Source: CALMEH01 sp031409875
Lineage (GTDB): Bacteria > Acidobacteriota > Blastocatellia > Pyrinomonadales > Pyrinomonadaceae
Assembly: GCA_031409875.1 (NCBI GenBank)
Contig: JANNYB010000237.1
Coordinates: forward strand, 1 to 64,000
DNA: 64,000 nucleotides
Reading direction: 5' to 3'
The notes under the pieces are model-generated. The model saw nothing but the letters and a program-made list of their open reading frames with translations. It ran no database searches and had not been told where the DNA came from. The stretch's first letter is position 1, and each line of letters opens with the position of its first letter. Of this stretch, positions 1 through 8,372 are shown piece after piece. The position numbers and the translations under genes are program-made.

Positions 1-873
1 ACAATCGTGGTTTTTGCGGGCGATCACGGCGTTGCCAAAGAAGGTGTAAGTGCTTATCCGCAAGAAGTTACGTTTCAAATGGTCTCGAATTTTTTGAACG
101 GCGGTGCAGCGATTAACGTCTTTTGTAAACAAAATAACATCAATCTGAAAATTGTAAATTCGGGCGTGAATTTTGATTTTGAAACCGACAAAAATTTAAC
201 TGACGCAAAAATCGCCAACGGCACAAAGAGCTTTTTGCAAGCCGAAGCGATGACGGAAACTCAGTTGCAACAATGCTTTACGAAAGGTAATGAGATTGTT
301 TCGCAAGTTTTTGAAACCGGTTGCAATGTTATCGGGTTCGGCGAAATGGGAATCGGCAACACATCTTCTGCCGCGATGTTGATGAGTTATTTGTGCAATT
401 TGCCGATTGAAAAATGCGTCGGACGCGGCACGGGATTAAATGACGAACAGTTGGAAAATAAAATTTCAATTTTGCAACAAGCTCAAGAATTTCACGGAAA
501 AATTGATGACCCGAAAGTAGTTTTGCGAACTTTCGGCGGCTTTGAAATCGCTCAAATGTGCGGTGCAATGCTCGCGGCTTTTGAAAAAAATATACTGATT
601 TTAGTTGATGGGTTTATCGCGACAAGTGCTTTTTTAGTCGCTTGTAATTTGCAACCTGCGATAAAAAGCAACGCGATTTTTTGTCATTTAAGCGATGAAT
701 TCGGGCATCAAAATCTGCTCAACTATTTGGAAGCAGAGCCTTTACTAAAACTTAATATGCGTCTCGGCGAAGGCACAGGTTGTGCCATCGCGTATCCGAT
801 TATTGAAAGTGCAGTTACATTCTTGAACAATATGGCGAGTTTTGAAAGTGCCGCTGTTTCAAACAAAAATTAA
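1..873 (+). CDS. cobT: CobT, nicotinate-nucleotide-dimethylbenzimidazole phosphoribosyltransferase (5' end outside window)
   Basis: Makes alpha-ribazole-5'-phosphate, the activated lower ligand of cobalamin, from nicotinate mononucleotide and dimethylbenzimidazole (DMB). The frame is open to the window edge, so roughly the first 60 residues of this ~350-aa family are missing; the GTG at 7 is not the real start. Visible are the N-terminal block FAGDHGVAKEGVSAYP, GIGNTSSAAM near residue 115 and the LGEGTGCA loop near residue 258, which holds the catalytic Glu of the family. bluB follows after 3 bp and cobS and cobC after that, so this is one operon for the nucleotide-loop end of B12 synthesis. 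Confidence 0.95.
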   Translation, partial: TIVVFAGDHGVAKEGVSAYPQEVTFQMVSNFLNGGAAINVFCKQNNINLKIVNSGVNFDFETDKNLTDAKIANGTKSFLQAEAMTETQLQQCFTKGNEIVSQVFETGCNVIGFGEMGIGNTSSAAMLMSYLCNLPIEKCVGRGTGLNDEQLENKISILQQAQEFHGKIDDPKVVLRTFGGFEIAQMCGAMLAAFEKNILILVDGFIATSAFLVACNLQPAIKSNAIFCHLSDEFGHQNLLNYLEAEPLLKLNMRLGEGTGCAIAYPIIESAVTFLNNMASFESAAVSNKN

Positions 874-876
874 GTT

Positions 877-1488
877 ATGGATTTATTAGAGGCTATCTCA
901 AAGCGAAGAGATACGAGACATTTTTTGACCGATGAAATTGATTACAGCGTCATCGAAAAGGCAATAAACACCGCAAATTTGGCACCGTCGGTCGGGCAAT
1001 TAAAACCGACGCGATATGTTGTCATTACCGATCGTGAAATTAAAAAAAAGATTAAAGCAAATTTTGAAACGGTTAATAATCTGGCAAAAAACAGCGAAAA
1101 AACTCACGAAAAAGAGGCGGTTTACAATCAATTAAAACTCGAAGGTATTTTAGAAGCACCAATCGGCATCGTGATTTGTTGCGATTTTTCGGTCTTGGAC
1201 GGGTTTACTATCGGCACATTAACGCAGCCGAAAGAAATGTTAATCGCCAGCACAACTTGTGCGATTCATACGCTGTGGCTCTATCTGACGCAATGTAATC
1301 TGGCGATGGGTTGGGTCAGCATTTTAGATTTTGCGGAATTATCAAAAACACTGGATTTACCGGAAAATTGGTTTCCGATGGGATATTTTTGCATCGGAAA
1401 ACCTGCGACAAACTACGATAATATGCCGATGTTATCGCTCGAAAATTGGAATACGCACAAAGAACCGCCCGTAATTATCAAAAAATGA
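877..1488 (+). CDS. bluB: BluB, 5,6-dimethylbenzimidazole synthase
   Basis: Flavin-destructase of the nitroreductase fold that breaks FMNH2 to give DMB, the substrate of CobT just upstream. The 203-aa length fits. It begins with the nitroreductase-type block LLEAISKRRDTRHF (residues 3-16) and has the APSVGQLKPTRYVVI segment near residue 36 and the MGWVSILD segment near residue 148. Its stop overlaps the cobS start (ATGA), indicating translational coupling. Presence of bluB next to cobT implies the host makes DMB-type cobalamin aerobically. A generic nitroreductase is the alternative, but the neighbours argue against it. Confidence 0.92.
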   Translation: MDLLEAISKRRDTRHFLTDEIDYSVIEKAINTANLAPSVGQLKPTRYVVITDREIKKKIKANFETVNNLAKNSEKTHEKEAVYNQLKLEGILEAPIGIVICCDFSVLDGFTIGTLTQPKEMLIASTTCAIHTLWLYLTQCNLAMGWVSILDFAELSKTLDLPENWFPMGYFCIGKPATNYDNMPMLSLENWNTHKEPPVIIKK

Positions 1489-2276
1489 TTTCACGAGAAT
1501 TAAAGATATTTTTTACGGCATTAATGTTTTATACCGGAATTCCGTGTCCGAAAATCGACGATTATTCGCCCGATGATCTCAATAAAGCAACGCGATATTT
1601 TCCGCTTATCGGCTGGATTGTCGGCGGAATTTCGTTTGGCGTATTTTGGTTGAGTTCGCTTATTTTTGATGCAAATATCGCGGTAATTCTTTCACTCGCA
1701 ACAGGTGTTTTGATAACAGGTGCTTTTCACGAAGACGGTTTAGCGGATATGTTTGACGGTTTCGGCGGCGGTTGGACGAAGGAAAAAATTCTGGAAATAA
1801 TGAAGGACAGCCGCGTTGGTGCATTCGGGGCAATCGCGTTGATTTTTCTGTTTGCAATCAAGTTTTTCGCCTTAAATAGTCTTTTTTTGAAACTTGAGAA
1901 TAAGGACTATCTGCTTATTCTACTGATGTTTATCGCTTATCATTCGTTGTCGAGATTAACCGCTATCAACATCGTTTTCACCTCGCGTTATTCGAGAGAA
2001 GACGAAAGCAGTAAATCTAAACCAATCGCCAAAGCTCATACATTTGTCGAAATTATCGGAGCTTATTTTTTCGGATTGTTACCGTTAATTTTGCTCTGTT
2101 TTGTCAGTTGGAAATTTTCAATCGTGATAATTCCTTTAGCGATACTGTATTTTTTTACAAACCGATATTTTAACCGTTGGATTGACGGTTACACGGGCGA
2201 TTGCCTCGGTGCGGTCGAGCAAATGGCAGAATGCGTTTGCCTTTTAACTTTTGCGGCTTTATGGAAATTTTTGTAA
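1485..2276 (+). CDS. cobS: CobS, adenosylcobinamide-GDP ribazoletransferase
   Basis: Integral membrane enzyme joining adenosylcobinamide-GDP to alpha-ribazole (phosphate). About 263 aa with five or six hydrophobic segments. Family motifs are present: FHEDGLADMFDGFGGG near residue 75 (acidic metal-binding cluster), KDSRVGAFG near 105 and DGYTGDCLGA near 232. I start it at the ATG at 1485, which overlaps the bluB stop; the reading frame upstream of that ATG only mirrors bluB. Overlaps cobC by 16 bp. Confidence 0.94.
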   Translation: MISRELKIFFTALMFYTGIPCPKIDDYSPDDLNKATRYFPLIGWIVGGISFGVFWLSSLIFDANIAVILSLATGVLITGAFHEDGLADMFDGFGGGWTKEKILEIMKDSRVGAFGAIALIFLFAIKFFALNSLFLKLENKDYLLILLMFIAYHSLSRLTAINIVFTSRYSREDESSKSKPIAKAHTFVEIIGAYFFGLLPLILLCFVSWKFSIVIIPLAILYFFTNRYFNRWIDGYTGDCLGAVEQMAECVCLLTFAALWKFL

Positions 2277-2821
2277 TCAGACACACACAAGTTGCGGTCA
2301 AAAACACTTGCTACGGACAATCAAATGTGTCGTTAGCCGACACTTTTACCGCAGAAGTTGCACAATATAAAAATGATTTGCCTGATGGATTTGACGCGGT
2401 TTTTTGCAGTCCGTTGGAGCGTTGCCGCGATTTATCAAACGCTTTAAATTTTGACAACATAATCTTTGAAAACACTTTGATGGAAATGAATTTCGGCGAT
2501 TGGGAAGGCAAAAAATGGAACGACATCGAGCAAGCAAAACTTGACGTTTGGATGAATGATTTTGTCAGCGAAAAAACACCGAACGGCGAAAATTTGCTTG
2601 AATTATTTGAGCGAGTTAAGTTGTTTCTCGATAATTTACGACAACAGAAATTCGACAAAGTTCTGCTCATCACACACGCCGGAGTTATCCGCTGTCTTTG
2701 GGCGTATTTACTGGAAATTCCGTTGCAAAATATCTTTAAATTACCCGTCGGACACAACGAAATATTTATTTGTAATTTAATGACCGATAAATCATTCGAC
2801 AGCATCACACGGAAAATGTAA
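2261..2821 (+). CDS. cobC: CobC-like alpha-ribazole phosphatase (histidine phosphatase)
   Basis: Histidine-phosphatase-superfamily protein expected to remove the phosphate from alpha-ribazole phosphate. About 186 aa. The phosphohistidine motif is IRHT at residues 5-8 (RHG variant), the second conserved block is CSPLERCRD near residue 48, and the C-terminal catalytic His lies in ITHAGVIR near residue 140. The ATG at 2261 is chosen because the RHT motif must sit at the extreme N-terminus. Last gene of the cobalamin run. Confidence 0.9.
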   Translation: MEIFVIRHTQVAVKNTCYGQSNVSLADTFTAEVAQYKNDLPDGFDAVFCSPLERCRDLSNALNFDNIIFENTLMEMNFGDWEGKKWNDIEQAKLDVWMNDFVSEKTPNGENLLELFERVKLFLDNLRQQKFDKVLLITHAGVIRCLWAYLLEIPLQNIFKLPVGHNEIFICNLMTDKSFDSITRKM

Positions 2822-2854
2822 TGACTATTTCACAATTTCGCGCTACCAACATAG

Positions 2855-2992
2855 CCCGCGACCTTGCAGAATGTTGAATACCGCAAACCGCTGACAGTTT
2901 GGGGCGAACTTTGGCTCATTTTGGAAAAGATATTCGCACCATTGCAAGCGGCGTTGTTGGCGTTGGCGATTCGGCGAAAGTTTATGCGGTGA
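2855..2992 (+). pseudogene. Short gene remnant A (paralogous to remnant B)
   Basis: A stop-to-stop stretch of about 45 codons with no convincing start. Its last 27 codons read like a genuine C-terminus (VWGELWLILEKIFAPLQ... ending RRKFMR then stop). The same C-terminus, 22 of 27 residues identical by eye, recurs at 3883-3966, followed by TGA at the same place. I read both as decayed copies of one gene's 3' end flanking the 3033-3674 gene. The parent family is unknown to me. Confidence 0.45.
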
Positions 2993-3032
2993 AGGTTTCA
3001 ATGTTAAGATACCTGTGAAGAGGTAAAACGAA

Positions 3033-3674
3033 ATGGCATTTACAGATTTTAAGACGATTAGCGAAGTTCAAAAGAAGTATTCAATTAAGTATCAGCAAGA
3101 AAACTTTGTGGCGATAAATTCATATCAATCGAGTGCAACATTGCTTGATGAACTGAAATTTGCCGAAACTTATATTGATGTCCGCGTTTCTGAAATGGCA
3201 ATCAGAGAGAATTTAATCTTTCCGATATTGCGTGAAATCTATCGAAAATATGCCGAAACTTTTTCGCTTTGGAGTCATCAATACATTAAATACGACGATG
3301 TTTTGCTCGGCACGCCCGACTATTTTTTGTCGAAGCGTTCTGAACTTGGCAAAACCGTTCTCGAACCACCTTTTTTGCTGTTTGCCGAAGCCAAGAAAAA
3401 CGATTTTGACGCAGGTTGGGGACAATGTTTGGCAGAAATGTATTCCGCCCAAAAGATGAATGAACTTGAATACGGCAAAATTCTCACAATCTTCGGCATC
3501 GTAACGGACGGTCAAACTTGGCAATTCGGCAAACTCACGGAAAATATCTACATTTATAACACAAAAATCTTCACGCTTGATGATTTGAATGAACTACTCG
3601 GCGGTTTAGACTTTATTCACCAAGAAATGTTTAATCAACTCCCCAAAACCATTACTGAGCGGCATAGAATTTGA
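3033..3674 (+). CDS. Hypothetical protein, possible PD-(D/E)XK-type fold
   Basis: 213 aa, no signal peptide or membrane segment. Residues 100-120 hold PDYFLSKRSE and, after a hydrophobic strand, LLFAEAKKNDFDAGW: a D...E-x-K arrangement like the PD-(D/E)XK nuclease core, followed by a helix with a Gln (WGQCLAEMYSAQ). Similar proteins are seen in cyanobacteria and other multicellular or large-genome bacteria without an assigned role. The last six codons come from the terminal repeat of the adjacent miniature element, so the original C-terminus was probably different. Function unassigned. Confidence 0.6.
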   Translation: MAFTDFKTISEVQKKYSIKYQQENFVAINSYQSSATLLDELKFAETYIDVRVSEMAIRENLIFPILREIYRKYAETFSLWSHQYIKYDDVLLGTPDYFLSKRSELGKTVLEPPFLLFAEAKKNDFDAGWGQCLAEMYSAQKMNELEYGKILTIFGIVTDGQTWQFGKLTENIYIYNTKIFTLDDLNELLGGLDFIHQEMFNQLPKTITERHRI

Positions 3675-3848
3675 TTACGACATCATCGCCTTCAATTTTC
3701 GGTGGTTTTTTCCGTGTGTTCCGTGTTTTTCGTGGATAGATTTCTTTTTCTATCCACAGCACACACGGAAGACACGGAAAAGAACTTCGATAATTGCCCG
3801 ATTAAGTGGTATTTCCCGCGTCGGCAAATTCTATGCCGCTCAGTAATG
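3650..3848. mobile_element. Miniature inverted-repeat element, copy 1 (199 bp)
   Basis: Bounded by near-perfect terminal inverted repeats, CATTACTGAGCGGCATAG on the left and its reverse complement on the right. Flanks CCCCAAAAC and CCACAAAAC form an 8/9 match, read as a 9-bp target duplication. An inner palindrome (about 3705-3780) uses phrases like TTCCGTGTTTTTCGTGGATAG and its complement. No coding capacity. It cuts into the 3' end of the upstream gene. Confidence 0.75.
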
Positions 3849-3882
3849 CCACAAAACATAATTTACGGATATTTGTAATAAA

Positions 3883-3966
3883 CTTTGGATAATCTTGGAA
3901 AAGATATTCGCACGGTTACAATCGGCGTTGCCGGCATTGGCGATTCAGCGGAAGTTTATGCGGTGA
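3883..3966 (+). pseudogene. Short gene remnant B
   Basis: About 27 codons (LWIILEKIFARLQSALPALA... RKFMR, TGA) matching the end of remnant A. It begins about 35 bp after the right end of miniature element copy 1. Without a start or the rest of the gene this is a fragment, not a functional CDS. Confidence 0.45.
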
Positions 3967-4011
3967 GCGAAAGGTGCAGCAAAATCATTTATTCGGTTCG
4001 TCCATTGTTTT

Positions 4012-4452
4012 ATGGTGGTGAAATATTATTGGAGATTGATTTTAACTACGTTTGTGTTTGTTTTAACGGCAATCATTTTGGTGAGTTTTATGCTTTATCC
4101 TTTGCGGAATTCTAAAAAGGATGTGGTTGGCGACAGATTTATCAGACATAACGACATTATCGCAAGAGAAGTCGGCGAAATAAAAGAAATTATTAATAAC
4201 GACAACGATATTTCGTGGCGCAGTCGGGAAATTGCCCGTCAATTGAACGGTAAAAATAACCAATCTCAGACAAATAAGGTTATCGGAACTAAAAAAACAG
4301 TCGAATATAAAGTTGATTTTGAAGAAAAAGAACATTCTAATCGCGGGATTTATTATTTTGTCGTGAAAGAAGCGTTTTGGCGCAATGAAGGCGGCGAATG
4401 GCAGACGATTTCGCCCGCGTCTTTCGAGAATTATTTTTTATTGTTCAAGTGA
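4012..4452 (+). CDS. Hypothetical single-pass membrane protein
   Basis: 146 aa with one N-terminal membrane segment (about residues 8-28, LILTTFVFVLTAIILVSFML) and a charged extracytoplasmic or cytoplasmic domain rich in Asn, Lys and Glu. The C-terminal half (KKTVEYKVDFEEKEHSNRG...) alternates like beta strands. I do not recognise a family. The start is uncertain: no clear ribosome-binding site precedes the ATG at 4012. Confidence 0.5.
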   Translation: MVVKYYWRLILTTFVFVLTAIILVSFMLYPLRNSKKDVVGDRFIRHNDIIAREVGEIKEIINNDNDISWRSREIARQLNGKNNQSQTNKVIGTKKTVEYKVDFEEKEHSNRGIYYFVVKEAFWRNEGGEWQTISPASFENYFLLFK

Positions 4453-4525
4453 ATTTCGGGCAAAGAATTTTCACCGCAGACACGCAGAGATTTTTTATGA
4501 ATTCTTTGTGAATCTCAATAAATCT

Positions 4526-4637
4526 CATTACTGAGCGGTATGAAAATTGCATAACCCAATAGAAAGAAAATTCGCGGGCAGAAAATCTTAAAACAACCTT
4601 TTTTGGTTGCTGGCAATAACCGTGCCGCTCAGTAATG
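4526..4637. mobile_element. Miniature inverted-repeat element, copy 2 (112 bp)
   Basis: Ends CATTACTGAGCGG and CCGCTCAGTAATG as in copy 1 but with a different, shorter interior containing a second hairpin around AACAACC/GGTTG. It is flanked by a perfect 9-bp direct repeat AATAAATCT (4517-4525 and 4638-4646), direct evidence of transposition with 9-bp target duplication. Confidence 0.85.
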
Positions 4638-4679
4638 AATAAATCTACAATTTCTCTGCGTCTCTGCGGTGAATTAAAT

Positions 4680-5663
4680 CTAATTTTTATAACCGTTTGG
4701 ATTGGCTTCGTGCCACGTCCACGCGGATTTGATGATTTGTTCGATTTCGGGGAAGTTTGGATTCCAGCGGAGAATTTCGCGGGCTTTTTTTGCATCGGCG
4801 ACGAGATGCGACGGATCTCCGGCGCGGCGCGGGGCGATAACGGATTTTATTTCTTTGCCCGTGATTTTCCGCGCGGCTTCGATGACTTCTTTGACCGAAT
4901 AGCCGTTGCCGTTGCCTAAGTTTATGAATTGCGATTCGCCGCCGCCGCGCAAATAATCGAGCGCGAGAAGGTGCGCCGCGCTCAAATCGGCGATGTGTAT
5001 GTAATCGCGCACGGCTGTTCCGTCTTCGGTGGGATAATCGTCGCCAAAAATGGAAATCGCCTCGCGTTTGCCTTGCGCGGCAAATAAAATTAACGGAATA
5101 AGATGCGTTTCGGGATCGTGATGCTCGCCGCAATTCGGGCTTGCACCGCAGGCGTTGAAATATCTGAGCGCGACAAATTTCAAACCGTAAGCGCGTTCGT
5201 AATCTTCGAGGGCGCGTTCGACCATAAATTTTGACCAACCGTAAGGATTTGTCGGCGATTGCGGATGTTTTTCGTCAATCGGAACATATTGCGGTTCGCC
5301 GTAAGTCGCACAAGTTGACGAAAAAATAAATTTTTTGACATCGTTTTCAATCAAAACATCGAGCAAACGCAAAGTTTGCACAAAATTATTCGTATAATAT
5401 TTCGCGGGCTGTTCGACGGATTCGCCGACGTAAGCAAAAGCCGAAAAGTGCATTACCGAATCAATTTTATGTGCTTGCAAAATCTTTGCAACAAGTTCTT
5501 TATCGCCAATATCGCCTTCATAAAACGGAATATTTCCGTCAACCGCCGCCCGATGTCCGTAAACCAAATTATCCAAAACAACGACCGTTTCGCCATTTGT
5601 CCGTAAATCTTCAACCGCGACACTGCCAATATATCCCGCGCCGCCAGTAACTAAAATTGCCAT
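4680..5663 (-). CDS. galE: UDP-glucose 4-epimerase GalE
   Basis: Interconverts UDP-glucose and UDP-galactose. 327 aa, normal for the family. NAD-binding GGAGYIGS near residue 8, DNLVYGH near 31, catalytic Ser-Thr in SSTCATYG near 120, and YxxxK in NPYGWSKFMVE near 144; RYFNACGA near 166 is the substrate-loop block. ATG at 5663 is the only sensible start. It stands alone, between miniature element copies 2 and 3. Confidence 0.96.
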   Translation of the reverse strand: MAILVTGGAGYIGSVAVEDLRTNGETVVVLDNLVYGHRAAVDGNIPFYEGDIGDKELVAKILQAHKIDSVMHFSAFAYVGESVEQPAKYYTNNFVQTLRLLDVLIENDVKKFIFSSTCATYGEPQYVPIDEKHPQSPTNPYGWSKFMVERALEDYERAYGLKFVALRYFNACGASPNCGEHHDPETHLIPLILFAAQGKREAISIFGDDYPTEDGTAVRDYIHIADLSAAHLLALDYLRGGGESQFINLGNGNGYSVKEVIEAARKITGKEIKSVIAPRRAGDPSHLVADAKKAREILRWNPNFPEIEQIIKSAWTWHEANPNGYKN

Positions 5664-5776
5664 AATCTTTTTTAAAGCCTTGTGTTTAATTGCACCAATT
5701 TTTTACTGCTTGGTCAAATTATCCTAAGCAATGCAAAAAAAAAGGACAGAAATTAACCACAAAAGAACAGAAAAAT

Positions 5777-5965
5777 CATTACCGAGCGGCATAGAAATTG
5801 ATATGGCACACCGATTACTCAAATTATCAGTCTTTTTCCGTGTTTTCCGTGTTTTCCGTGGATAGAATTTATTTTCTGTCCACGAAATACACGGAAAACA
5901 CGGAAGAAAACGGAAACGTGGCGGTCATTGATTTGTCCTATCAATTTCCGTGCTGCTAAGTAATG
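5777..5965. mobile_element. Miniature inverted-repeat element, copy 3 (189 bp, decayed)
   Basis: Left end CATTACCGAGCGGCATAG matches copies 1 and 2; the right end is degraded (GCTGCTAAGTAATG). The interior is a long palindrome of the TTCCGTGTTTTCCGTGG type shared with copy 1. Flanks do not match each other, so the target duplication has been lost or the copy recombined. It fills the space between galE and the hybrid kinase gene. Confidence 0.65.
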
Positions 5966-5969
5966 CTCC

Positions 5970-8372
5970 CTAGAACAATTTTTTAATCATTGAAACCAGC
6001 AAATCGGCTTCGATGGGTTTGGGGAAATGTAAATCAAAACCTGCTTCGATAATTTGGCGGCGATCTTCGGGGCGAGCGTAAGCGGTGAGCGCGATGGCGG
6101 GAATTTTTGTGCCGTAAAGAGCGCGGATTTCGCGGATTAAATCATTTCCGCTTTTCTCGGGCATTCCGATGTCGCTGATGATTATGTCGGGAATATTGTG
6201 TTTTAATTTGCGGAGTGCGTTGTCGGCTGAATCGGCGGTGATGACGATTGCCCCGTTGGTTCTTAAAATTGTTGCCGCCAAATCTAATGCGTCCGGGTCG
6301 TCGTCAACGAGGAGAATGCGAATGCCGCCCAATAGCGGTTCGGTTTTTTGATTATTCGAGGTTGAAACTGCCGGTTCAGAAACTTTTTCGGCGGCTTTAT
6401 TTTGAAAAATATTCAACAGAAACCGCACGGTAAAACTTGCGCCCGTGCCTTTGCCGCAACTTTCGACGCTGATGCTTCCGCCGTGCGCTTCGGTCAAATG
6501 GCGAACGATTGATAACCCCAAGCCTAAACCGCCGTGTTTGCGATTCATTCCGCCGTCGGCTTGGCGAAAGCGGTCGAAAACGAACGGCAAAAACTCCGGC
6601 TCGATGCCGATTCCGTTGTCGGTTACGGTAACTTCGGCAAACGCGCCGCTGCCGCGCAGAAAAACCGAAACTTGTCCGTCGGTTTCGGCAAATTTGGCGG
6701 CATTTGTCAAAAGATTCCACATAATTTGCTGTAAACGGTTGGCATCGCCGGAAATGATTGAAGCGTTCGGGTCGAAAACGGTTTCGAGTTTGATGCGTTT
6801 GGCATCGAGCGTCGGGCGCACGGTTTCAATTGCGGAATTTATTATCTCAGAAAGATTTACGGGCATAATATTCAGATGAAGTTTGCCGGTAATAATCCGC
6901 GAAACGTCGAGAATGTCAGCGATAATTTGATTTTGTTGACGCGCACTGCGCTCGATAATTTCGAGTGCGCGGTCGGTTGTTTCCGCGTTTACCGGTTTTT
7001 TCCTTGCAATCGAAGCCCAGCCCAAAATCGCGTTCAGAGGCGTGCGGAGTTCGTGGCTCACGGTTGCCAGAAATTCATCTTTCAGACGATTGGCATTTTC
7101 GGCTTCGTGGCGTGCAAGTTGTTCGCTTTCAAGCAATCGTTCGCGTTCTTGTTCGGCACGTTTTCGGGCAGTTACGTTTTGAGTAACACCGACAATTCGC
7201 ACCGGATTTAACTTTTCGTCATAAATTATCAAACCTTGCGCCTGCCAAAATTTTCTGTCGGCTTCGGGTTCATTTCCGCGAAATTCAAAAATGTAATTGG
7301 TTATTCCTTCCTTCAAAATTTGCCCGAATTCAAAGTCGAGATTTTCTTTATCTTCGGGCAGCACGAAAAATTGCCCGTCGGCAGTATGATTCGGCAAATC
7401 TTCGGGCGCACAACCGATAATTTCGGCGGCGTTTTCCGACCATTTTATTTTTTTCGTGGCAATATCTGTTTCCCACGAAAACATTTCAGCGGCATTTGTT
7501 GCAAGTCGCAGACGTTCTTCGGATTCGCGCAAGGTTTCTTCGGCTTTTTTTCGTTCTGTAATGTCAACCGAAACACCGATTAAACCGATAATTTCGCCTG
7601 TTTCGTCGCGGTAAGGCGTTTTTGTCGAAAGAAATATGTGAAGATTGCCATCGTTTTGAACGACAACTTCTTCTTCAAAAGTTTCGGTTTTTCCACTTTC
7701 GATTATTCGCAAATCGTTGGCATGAATAATCGCTCCTTCCGCTTCATCATTCATATATTCGGCGTGATTTTTGCCGACAATTTCAGACAAATTTTTACCA
7801 ATCACTTTACAAGTTGCCGGATTTGCCGAAAGAATGCGGCTTTCGCGGTCTTTAACATAAATCAGCGTCGGCGTGTTCAAATTAATGGCGTTAAGCACCG
7901 CGTTTGTTTCGCGCAAACGATCTTCGGCGCGTTTGCGTCCGTCTATGTCTTGAACGAGCGCGTAATAACCTTTGACGGTTTTGCCGTCCGCTTCAAAATC
8001 GGGTAAAAAATCAATTTGAACAAACCGACTTTCCGCCCAACCGTAATTTACAAGTTGTTCGCAAGAGAATTTTTCGCCCGCAAAAACTCTTTTCAAATGC
8101 GGTTGCATCATTGCGTAAGCCTTTTCGCCGATAATTTCCAAAAGATGTTTGCCGATAATTTCCGAAGGTTCTTTTCCGAACCATTCAAAATATTTTCGAT
8201 TGACAAAACGATAACGATGTTCGCGGTCAACGTAAGCGATAAGCGCAGGAATTGCATCAGTTACAAGCCGTAACTGATTTTCGCTTTGGCGCAAGGCTTC
8301 TTCGGGAGCTTTGTTTTCTGCGAATATATTATTTGTTTGGATTCGATTTTTACCTGAATCAGTTTTCGACAT
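5970..8372 (-). CDS. Multi-PAS hybrid sensor histidine kinase with C-terminal receiver
   Basis: About 800 aa, cytosolic (no membrane segment). Three PAS/PAC modules occupy roughly residues 30-150, 155-280 and 285-405, each ending in the usual PAC strand. Dimerisation/phosphoacceptor H-box is ATVSHELRTPLNAILGW near residue 440; the ATPase domain has DNGIGIEPEF and GGLGLGLSIVRHL. A receiver follows with the acidic pocket VDDDPDALD and phospho-acceptor Asp in ISDIGMPE near residue 735. The ATG at 8372 is preferred over the TTG at 8402; it overlaps the 3' end of cysQ by 14 bp. Ligand and output partner are not evident. Confidence 0.92.
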   Translation of the reverse strand: MSKTDSGKNRIQTNNIFAENKAPEEALRQSENQLRLVTDAIPALIAYVDREHRYRFVNRKYFEWFGKEPSEIIGKHLLEIIGEKAYAMMQPHLKRVFAGEKFSCEQLVNYGWAESRFVQIDFLPDFEADGKTVKGYYALVQDIDGRKRAEDRLRETNAVLNAINLNTPTLIYVKDRESRILSANPATCKVIGKNLSEIVGKNHAEYMNDEAEGAIIHANDLRIIESGKTETFEEEVVVQNDGNLHIFLSTKTPYRDETGEIIGLIGVSVDITERKKAEETLRESEERLRLATNAAEMFSWETDIATKKIKWSENAAEIIGCAPEDLPNHTADGQFFVLPEDKENLDFEFGQILKEGITNYIFEFRGNEPEADRKFWQAQGLIIYDEKLNPVRIVGVTQNVTARKRAEQERERLLESEQLARHEAENANRLKDEFLATVSHELRTPLNAILGWASIARKKPVNAETTDRALEIIERSARQQNQIIADILDVSRIITGKLHLNIMPVNLSEIINSAIETVRPTLDAKRIKLETVFDPNASIISGDANRLQQIMWNLLTNAAKFAETDGQVSVFLRGSGAFAEVTVTDNGIGIEPEFLPFVFDRFRQADGGMNRKHGGLGLGLSIVRHLTEAHGGSISVESCGKGTGASFTVRFLLNIFQNKAAEKVSEPAVSTSNNQKTEPLLGGIRILLVDDDPDALDLAATILRTNGAIVITADSADNALRKLKHNIPDIIISDIGMPEKSGNDLIREIRALYGTKIPAIALTAYARPEDRRQIIEAGFDLHFPKPIEADLLVSMIKKLF

